Positions 51,140 to 57,392 of a DNA stretch of 64,000 nt are shown one piece after another (position 1 is the first letter of the stretch; the number at the start of each line of letters is the position of its first letter). The stretch comes from Nocardia fusca NBRC 14340 (GTDB lineage Bacteria; Actinomycetota; Actinomycetes; Mycobacteriales; Mycobacteriaceae), in contig NZ_BDCU01000050.1 in assembly GCF_001618425.1 (NCBI RefSeq), positions 62,001-126,000 on the forward strand, written 5' to 3'. The notes under the pieces were generated by a model. That model was not told the origin of the DNA, made no database searches, and was given only the letters and a program-made list of their open reading frames with translations. Position numbers and translations under genes: made by a program.

Positions 51140-51646
51140 TCAGACCGCGGGCACCAGATCCGCGCAGAACGGCGCGTACTCCATGGCACCGCTGCGGAAG
51201 ATCTCACTCGGCGTCACCGCGGTGGGCGACAGCCCGGCGGCCACCATAGCCTGCGCCTTGAACGCCCGCGCCGCGTAGCTGAGCCGGTGCAGCACCGGGT
51301 CCACGCCGTGATCCTGACCGGCCGGCCAGCCGTCACCCCAGACGACGACCTCGATCCCGCGATCCTCGAGCGCCCGCAGCACTCCCTTGCGGGCCCGGCC
51401 GTCCCGGCTACAGACATCGGCATTGACGGCCAGCGCCTGCGGCAGCCGACCGGGTACCTCCGTCGCCAGGACGGCGTCGAGTTCACGCACCTCGGCGCCG
51501 AGGATCTTCAACGGGCGAATATCGGAAGGTCGTGCGAGCAGGACGGTCACATCCCAGCCGGCCACCGATCGATCGAACAGCCACCCACCGGCGAACTGGA
51601 CCGCATCGGCCACGGTCGCCGCCACCACATCGAGCCGGTACCTCAT
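51140..51646 (-). CDS. Unknown protein coupled to a TetR gene
   Basis: A 168-residue protein not recognised. It begins MRYRLDVVAATVADAVQFAGGWLFDRSVAGWDVTVLL (quoted by position, residues 1-37), has DIRPLKILGAEV, VVVWGDGWPAG and a helical C-terminus. It looks like a small alpha/beta (Rossmann-like) protein of the type sometimes encoded beside TetR regulators in mycobacteria and nocardia. ATG 51646 overlaps the TetR stop by one base, so it is co-translated with the regulator and may modulate it. Function unknown. Confidence 0.6.
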   Translation of the reverse strand: MRYRLDVVAATVADAVQFAGGWLFDRSVAGWDVTVLLARPSDIRPLKILGAEVRELDAVLATEVPGRLPQALAVNADVCSRDGRARKGVLRALEDRGIEVVVWGDGWPAGQDHGVDPVLHRLSYAARAFKAQAMVAAGLSPTAVTPSEIFRSGAMEYAPFCADLVPAV

Positions 51647-52248
51647 CACATCTCCTTCGCCGCCAAGTCGCGGGCCAGCGACTCGGTGTAACCGTTGAAT
51701 ACGTCGGCCAGCGGGATCGAACGATCGAGCAGCCATGAGATCTCCATTCCGTTCAAGAAGGCCACGATTTCCACCGCACGCATCCGTGGATCGATATCGC
51801 GCCGGTACCGGCCGCTGTCCTGGCCTCTCCGGATCGCCTGGACGACGAGTTCGACAGCCGTACGCCAGCGATCGAGCATCCGATCGTGCAGCGGCGCCTC
51901 GGGCATGAGGTTTTCGACGAGCAGCACCACGAAGGTGCCGACCAGTTCCGGATGGCGTTCCATCCGGGTGGCCACCTTGCGGATCTCGACCAGGAGGTCA
52001 CCGCTGATATCGGCGTCCTCGAGATCCTGGGCGTCGCGGGCGTCCAGAACGGCGTGCAGCAATTGCTCTTTCGAGGAGAAGTGATGCAACAACCCCGCGG
52101 AGGTCACTCCGGCCTCTCCGGCGATCTGCGCGAGTGTGGTACCGCGCCAGCCGTTTCGGGTGAGCAGCCGCTGCGCGACGGCGAGGATACGTTGCCTGCG
52201 GTCTTCCCCCTTGGCGAGGAGTGCGGCATAAGGACGAGGAGCTGTCAT
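51646..52248 (-). CDS. TetR-family transcriptional regulator
   Basis: A 200-residue TetR regulator. The helix-turn-helix lies in residues 17-65 (RRQRILAVAQRLLTRNG; TTLAQIAGEAGVTSAGLLHHF), followed by a BetI/TetR-C-type ligand domain (ELVGTFVVLLVENLMPEAPLHDRM). It is divergent from the amidohydrolase operon, across a 430-base gap that holds two GAGAAT-type sites. It is a second candidate reader of that motif. The start ATG 52248 gives a normal N-terminus. Confidence 0.88.
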   Translation of the reverse strand: MTAPRPYAALLAKGEDRRQRILAVAQRLLTRNGWRGTTLAQIAGEAGVTSAGLLHHFSSKEQLLHAVLDARDAQDLEDADISGDLLVEIRKVATRMERHPELVGTFVVLLVENLMPEAPLHDRMLDRWRTAVELVVQAIRRGQDSGRYRRDIDPRMRAVEIVAFLNGMEISWLLDRSIPLADVFNGYTESLARDLAAKEM

Positions 52249-52423
52249 GGCCCGAACCCCGATCTGACAAACCTAGTGAACACACAGTAGGTTGGTTTCA
52301 GGCTTGTGACAAGGGTTACAGGGAAGTTGCCCCGGCAATGGGTCTTCACAGGCGAATCGCGGTCGCGGCCGATCCGAAATCCACCGAGCGCCGCTGCTGC
52401 GAGGTCCGGCGGGAACCCTTGAT

Positions 52424-52438
52424 GAAAATAGCATTCTC
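52424..52438. promoter_or_regulatory. Degenerate GAGAAT-type operator
   Basis: GAAAATAGCATTCTC has the same form as the site at 26633 (GAAAAT-N3-ATTCTC) and differs from the perfect dyad at one half-site base plus spacer. It lies 241 bases before the amidohydrolase start. Confidence 0.55.
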
Positions 52439-52481
52439 ACACCGCTAGCCGCAGAAGAACAGGCGAATCCACGTCTACCTG

Positions 52482-52496
52482 TAGAACGTCACTCTC
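52482..52496. promoter_or_regulatory. Weak second GAGAAT-type site
   Basis: TAGAACGTCACTCTC keeps most of the two half-sites with the same spacing and lies 58 bases after the previous site, close to AT-rich sequence (AACATGATAATGT) that may be the amidohydrolase promoter. Confidence 0.35.
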
Positions 52497-52678
52497 CTAA
52501 CATGATAATGTCGTTTTCAGCTTGGCGGGTGACCACCGGAACCCGGCCGCGCGCAGTACCGATCCCCCGAGGCGACCGGCCATGCGGAATCGGTATGACA
52601 CCGCGACAGCAACGGCAGCCCGGGGCCACGACCGCCGACGGCAGATTCGCGAATCAAACGATCCATTGGAGGGTCACG

Positions 52679-53848
52679 ATGCCGACTTCGCCCAGCAGTG
52701 CCCAGCTCTACCCACCGCAGGGTTTCGGCCCGCCGAAGGATCGCCGGGGCCATGCCGAGGGCACACTCGGACTTCCCGCCGGCACCGAGGTCTTCTCCGC
52801 CGACAATCACATCTCCCTCGCGGACGACATCTTCTACGAACGGTTCCCCGAGGAGCTCCGGGACAAGGCGCCCCGGGTGTGGTACGAGGAGGGGGCGTAC
52901 CAGATCGGGCGCAAGGGAAAGTCTTTCCTGCCCGGTGATTTCAGCCGGGTGCTGATGCAGTACGACCCCCTGGACGGCTCCGGGAGCACCAACCTCGAGG
53001 CCCGGGCGGCGGATCTGCGCGCCGACGGGATCGACAAGGAACTGGCCTTCCCCAATTCGCTGCTGGCGCTGCTGTTCTATCCCGACAAGGCGGTCCGGGA
53101 GCGCTGTTTCCGCATCTACAACGAGTACATCGCCGAGGTGCAGGAGCGCTCCGGCGGCACACTGTACGGCGTCGGGCTGATCAACTGGTGGGACGCCGAC
53201 GGAGCGCGCCGCACCCTGACCGAGCTGAAAGCACTGGGCCTGAAGACGTTCCTGCTGCCGTTGTCGGCCGGCAAGGACGACGACGGCAATGTCATCGACT
53301 ACGGCAGCACTTCGATGATCGGGGTCTGGGACGCCATCGAGGAGTCCGGGGTACCGGTATCGCACCACATCGGCGAATCCCCGCTGTCGGCCCCGTGCGA
53401 GGTGAACAGTGTCGTGGTCGGCATGATGCACAATGTGGCCCCCTTCCGGGAGCTGTTCTCCAAGTATCTCTTCAGCGGGATCATCGATCGGCACCCGGGT
53501 CTGCAGATCGGCTGGTTCGAGGGCGGGATCAACTGGGTCGCCTCGGCCCTCCAGGACGCCGAGCACATGAACGCGTCCTACCGGCACATGTACAACCGGC
53601 CGGTGGAACACGACGTGCGCCACTACTGGCAGAACCATATGCGGGCTTCGTTCATGGTGGACCCGCTGGGCCTGGCCGTCATCGACCGGATCGGTGTCGA
53701 CCGGGTGATGTGGTCCTCGGACTATCCGCACAACGAGAGCACCTTCGGCTACTCCGAGCAGTCGCTGGCCGCGGTCGTCGAGGCGGTCGGTCCCGAGGCC
53801 GCCGCGCGCATCGTGGGCGGGAACATCAAGGAATTCCTGGGTATCTAG
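52679..53848 (+). CDS. Amidohydrolase-2 family protein, third paralogue
   Basis: A 389-residue TIM-barrel metal-dependent enzyme. It contains VFSADNHISLADD (metal strand with N-H), VSHHIGESP, GWFEGGINWVASAL and VMWSSDYPHNESTFGYS (closing Asp). ATG 52679 has GGAGGG 7 bases upstream; the frame to 52502 crosses the operator region. It heads a plus-strand operon with the two M24 proteins, the crotonase and the fused CoA-transferase. Related proteins hydrolyse or decarboxylate ring-derived acids; the exact reaction is unknown. Confidence 0.87.
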   Translation: MPTSPSSAQLYPPQGFGPPKDRRGHAEGTLGLPAGTEVFSADNHISLADDIFYERFPEELRDKAPRVWYEEGAYQIGRKGKSFLPGDFSRVLMQYDPLDGSGSTNLEARAADLRADGIDKELAFPNSLLALLFYPDKAVRERCFRIYNEYIAEVQERSGGTLYGVGLINWWDADGARRTLTELKALGLKTFLLPLSAGKDDDGNVIDYGSTSMIGVWDAIEESGVPVSHHIGESPLSAPCEVNSVVVGMMHNVAPFRELFSKYLFSGIIDRHPGLQIGWFEGGINWVASALQDAEHMNASYRHMYNRPVEHDVRHYWQNHMRASFMVDPLGLAVIDRIGVDRVMWSSDYPHNESTFGYSEQSLAAVVEAVGPEAAARIVGGNIKEFLGI

Positions 53849-53887
53849 ACCGGGCCGCAGCGCCGAGGGCGAGAAGGACCAATTTCG

Positions 53888-55123
53888 ATGACCGCATTCC
53901 CCGCCGCGACCACCGCGGCGATCGATATACCCGACCTCCCGGATCGCACCCGGATGCGCCGGGAGACCGGGGCCCGCCTGCGTTCGGCCATGGCCGAACG
54001 CGGAGTGGACGCAGCGATCCTGCTGCTGAACAACAATGTCGTCTACGCGACCGGCGCCAACTGGCCGCTCGGCGACGCCGGCCTCGCCCACGTCGAGCGA
54101 CCGGTCGCCGTGGTCACGGTGCACGACGAATGGCCCCATCTGTTCCTGCCCTTCCGGGCCGGCGCCGCGGCCGAAACCGAACTGCCCGCCGACCATCTGC
54201 ATCCGCCGGTGTATCTCGAATTCGACGAGGGCGTAGCGGATTTCGCACGGAAACTGGCCGATCTCGTGCCCGCCGGTTCGACCTTCGCGGTGGACGAGTA
54301 CACCGGCGCCATGCTGCGGGCGCGCGACCGGCTCTTCCCGGGCGGGAAACCGGTGGACGCCGCCACGGTCATCGGCCCGGCGAAACTGATCAAAACGGCC
54401 GACGAGCTGTCCTGTATCCGCAAGGCCTGCCGGATCACCGAGGAAGCGATCGTCGGCATCCACACCGGACTCGCGCCCGGACAGCGCCAGATCGACCTGT
54501 CCGCGGGTTTCGTGCGGCGCGCATTCGAGCTCGGCGCGACCGCCACCATGCTCGACGCCATCTGGCAGGTCATGCCGGAATCGAAGGCCGACGGTGTCTG
54601 GACCAAGCACGGTGATCTCGCATTGCCACTACTCACCACCGAGCGGGAACTCACGGCCGGTGATGTGCTGTGGACCGATGTCAGCATCACCTACAACGGG
54701 TACTGCTCGGACTTCGGCCGCACCTGGATCGTCGGCCGGGATCCGACACCGCGCCAGCAGGCGCAATACCGAAAATGGCGGGAGATTCTGGACGCGGTAC
54801 TCGCGCAGATCCGGCCCGGCGCGACCGCGGCCCGGCTCGGTGCGGCGGCCACCGCGGCGGCCGGCGGGCACCGCCCCTGGCTCCCCCACTTCTACCTATC
54901 GCACGGTATCGGCGTGAGCGCCGCCGAGGTGCCGATGATCGGCACCGATCTCGGCGCCGAATTCGACGAGAACTTCGTGCTCCGACCCGGCATGGTGCTG
55001 GTCCTCGAACCCGTGGTGTGGGAGGACGGCACCGGCGGCTACCGCAGTGAGGAGATCGTGGTGGTTACCGACGGAGGCTTCGCGCCTCTCACCGACTACA
55101 CCTATGCCCCCTATGGCGATTGA
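53888..55123 (+). CDS. M24-family metallopeptidase-like enzyme, active site intact
   Basis: A 411-residue pita-bread enzyme (Xaa-Pro dipeptidase/creatinase family) with a creatinase N-terminal domain (residues 20-165). All five metal ligands are present: Asp264 (WTDVS), Asp275 (SDFGRTW), His339 (SHGIGV), Glu374 (LEP) and Glu388/389 (SEE). It may be a peptidase or a creatinase-like C-N hydrolase; in a catabolic operon, an amide or amino-acid-conjugate substrate is plausible. It overlaps the next M24 gene by 11 bases. SD AAGGACC precedes ATG 53888. Confidence 0.9.
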   Translation: MTAFPAATTAAIDIPDLPDRTRMRRETGARLRSAMAERGVDAAILLLNNNVVYATGANWPLGDAGLAHVERPVAVVTVHDEWPHLFLPFRAGAAAETELPADHLHPPVYLEFDEGVADFARKLADLVPAGSTFAVDEYTGAMLRARDRLFPGGKPVDAATVIGPAKLIKTADELSCIRKACRITEEAIVGIHTGLAPGQRQIDLSAGFVRRAFELGATATMLDAIWQVMPESKADGVWTKHGDLALPLLTTERELTAGDVLWTDVSITYNGYCSDFGRTWIVGRDPTPRQQAQYRKWREILDAVLAQIRPGATAARLGAAATAAAGGHRPWLPHFYLSHGIGVSAAEVPMIGTDLGAEFDENFVLRPGMVLVLEPVVWEDGTGGYRSEEIVVVTDGGFAPLTDYTYAPYGD

Positions 55124-56237
55124 GATCCTGCCGGACGATCGCGCGCTGCGGGTGGGACGCCGCGAGCGCGTGCTGGCACAGATGCACGCCCTTGATCTCG
55201 ATGTACTCATCGCCGGACGGCAGGCCAATGCCCGCTACCTCTCCGGCGCGCCCCAGCTGTGGGTGGCGGGCACCCGGCCGTTCGGACCGGTGGCCCTGCT
55301 CGTACGGCGTACCGGCGCGGTCCATCTGCACAGCACCTGGGACGAGGGGATCCCCGAGGACATCCCGCACGAGAACCTCTACGAGACCATGTGGGATCCC
55401 CGCAATCTCGTTGCCGTGCTGCGTGATATCGACGGCGCGGCCGACGCCCGGCGCGTCGGGACCGATGCGCTTTCCCCCGGTTTCGCCGAGCTGCTGCCGA
55501 CCGCGTTCCCGAACGCCGAGATCGTCGACGGTGAACTGGCCTTCCGGGCGGCCCGGCGGATCAAAACCGCGGACGAGATCGATACCCTGCGCGCCGGACT
55601 GCGGGTCGCCGAACAGGGACTCGCCGCCGGACTGGCCGAACTCGCGCCCGGGGTCACCGAACAGGGTCTGGCCGGGGTCCTGCTCGAAGCGTGCGCGGCG
55701 GGCGGGGTGAGCACCCCCGCCACGCAGGACGCGGCGTGGGTGACCGCCCGGGACCATCCGTGGCGGCGGGCCACCGCGGACCGGCGGGTCCAGGAGGGTG
55801 ATCTGGTCGCCTTCTCCGCCGGTGTCCTCGCCGACGGATACATCGGGGAGGTCGGGCGAACCTGGCCGGTCGGGCCGGTGGCTCCGGCGACGGCGAAACT
55901 CTACGGCCGCTGGGACCGGTTGTGGGACGGTCTCCTCGCGGCCTGCCGGCCGGGCGCGCCCGCGGCCGGGCTGCTCGACGCCTATCTCTCCGCCGGCGAG
56001 CCACTCCCGGCCCTGCCCGTGGCCCGCGGTCTCGGTATGGGTTTCGACCCGCCGGTCGTCGCGCCCGCCCTGCGGCGCACGGCGGAGGCCGAAATCCTCG
56101 AGCCCGGCATGGTGCTCGCCGTCACCGGTTATGTCTGGGCCGAGGGCGTGGGCGCGGTATTCGGCCGCGACGCGGTACTCATCGGCGCGGACGGCCCGCG
56201 GATACTGACCTCGAGCCCGCACTGGGAGCCGCGATGA
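55113..56237 (+). CDS. M24-family protein with all metal ligands lost
   Basis: A 374-residue paralogue of the previous protein, with the same two-domain shape. Aligning the conserved GRTW and GMVL segments shows Asp264 to Ser235, Asp275 to Glu246, His339 to Arg305, Glu374 to Thr338 and the last Glu to Arg/Asp. It cannot bind the dimetal centre in the usual way and is probably a non-catalytic partner or a repurposed fold. ATG 55113 overlaps the active paralogue by 11 bases; ATG 55104 is an alternative. It overlaps the crotonase by 4 bases. Confidence 0.85.
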   Translation: MAIEILPDDRALRVGRRERVLAQMHALDLDVLIAGRQANARYLSGAPQLWVAGTRPFGPVALLVRRTGAVHLHSTWDEGIPEDIPHENLYETMWDPRNLVAVLRDIDGAADARRVGTDALSPGFAELLPTAFPNAEIVDGELAFRAARRIKTADEIDTLRAGLRVAEQGLAAGLAELAPGVTEQGLAGVLLEACAAGGVSTPATQDAAWVTARDHPWRRATADRRVQEGDLVAFSAGVLADGYIGEVGRTWPVGPVAPATAKLYGRWDRLWDGLLAACRPGAPAAGLLDAYLSAGEPLPALPVARGLGMGFDPPVVAPALRRTAEAEILEPGMVLAVTGYVWAEGVGAVFGRDAVLIGADGPRILTSSPHWEPR

Positions 56238-57250
56238 CCACCCGTACCCCCGGCAACGGAGCCCACGCCGACGACGACGGGGGCGCCCGGGCCACCGGTC
56301 CCACGCAACCCACCGCCGAGGAGATCATCCGGTACGCGAAGGACCCCGCGACCCGCATCGCGACCATCACCTTCGACCGTCCCGATCAACTCAATGCCCC
56401 GACCATGGCCGCCCGCCTCCGCTACGGCGACCTGATCCACCGGGCGAGCATCGACGACGAGGTCAAGGTACTGGTGATCCGGGGCGCGGGTGACGATTTC
56501 GGATCCGGCGCCGATCTCGGCGAGTTCATGGCGGTGCAGAACGACCCGGATCAGGGTCCGCGGCTGAGCGAATACAAGATCGGGCCCGACGAGGTCAGGT
56601 ATCCGCCCAAGGAATCGTTCCGGCACGGCGCCAGCATCAGTCAGTGGTACGCCAACGCCCAGGCGGGCTGCCGGAGCCTGCAGGAATTCAAGAAGATCAG
56701 CATTGTCGAGGTCAAGGGCTACTGCTACGGCTGGCACTTCTACCAGGCCGCCGACGCCGATCTGGTGATCTCCGCCGACGACGCGCTGTTCGGGCATCCG
56801 TCGTTCCGCTACTACGGCTGGGGTCCGCGGATGTGGACCTGGGCGCAGACCATGGGCCTGCGCAAGTTCCAGGAGATGGTGTTCACCGGCCGGGCCTTCT
56901 CTGCCGCGGAGATGGCCGAGTGCAACTTCCTCAACAGTGTCGTGCCCCGGGCGGACCTCGAGGCGGAGACCGACAAGTACGCACTGGCCTGCGCGCGCAA
57001 CCGGCCCACGGACACGGTGTTCATGCAGAAGGTCTTCTTCGAGATCATGAAACAGCAGCAGGGTGAGTACATGGGCAGCCTGCTCAGCGGTTTCTTCGAA
57101 TCCATGGGCGGCCATATCCACGCCGACGACAACGATCTGATGCTGGACAACGCCTTCGACGGCGGCCTGAACAATTCGGTCAAGGACAACGACAGCCGGT
57201 TCCCGCCGGAATTCCGGCTGAGCAAATCGGGCCGCCGGAAGAAGGAATAG
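56234..57250 (+). CDS. Atypical enoyl-CoA hydratase/isomerase (crotonase) family protein
   Basis: A 338-residue crotonase-fold protein, longer than the usual 260. The oxyanion-hole segments are recognisable (VIRGAGDDFGSGADLGEF; KISIVEVKGYCYGWHF), but the usual GGG is YGW and the catalytic Glu position (PE in FxxPEV) reads FGHPSFRYYG with Ser. It has an extra insert after ADLGEF and a long C-terminal helical part with EYMGSLLSGFF. It may be a C-C hydrolase or isomerase for a cyclic acyl-CoA rather than a hydratase. It starts with an ATGA overlap. Confidence 0.85.
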   Translation: MTTRTPGNGAHADDDGGARATGPTQPTAEEIIRYAKDPATRIATITFDRPDQLNAPTMAARLRYGDLIHRASIDDEVKVLVIRGAGDDFGSGADLGEFMAVQNDPDQGPRLSEYKIGPDEVRYPPKESFRHGASISQWYANAQAGCRSLQEFKKISIVEVKGYCYGWHFYQAADADLVISADDALFGHPSFRYYGWGPRMWTWAQTMGLRKFQEMVFTGRAFSAAEMAECNFLNSVVPRADLEAETDKYALACARNRPTDTVFMQKVFFEIMKQQQGEYMGSLLSGFFESMGGHIHADDNDLMLDNAFDGGLNNSVKDNDSRFPPEFRLSKSGRRKKE

Positions 57251-57306
57251 CGGACCGCGTCCGCATTCCCGGGGGATCGACAGCACCGGCCCGGGCGTGC
57301 CGGTGT

Positions 57307-57336
57307 GCTGCACCCGCACCACAGTGCGGGTGCAGC
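57307..57336. terminator. Hairpin after the crotonase gene
   Basis: GCTGCACCCGCAC and its exact reverse complement are separated by four bases (CACA). The 13-bp stem lies 56 bases after the crotonase stop and 56 bases before the fused CoA-transferase. There is no T-tract; it may separate or tune the two genes. Confidence 0.6.
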
Positions 57337-57392
57337 GTGGCCTCCGGGGTTCGCCACGCCCGCGCGGCCCCGGCACAGGAATCGAGGCAGTT

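Larger units (their letters stand above)
52249..52678. other. Divergent intergenic control region
   Basis: No gene is convincing in these 430 bases between the TetR and the plus-strand amidohydrolase. The TetR-proximal part has an AT-richer promoter-like stretch (52265-52320). The amidohydrolase-proximal part holds two degenerate GAGAAT-type sites about 58 bases apart. Confidence 0.6.
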
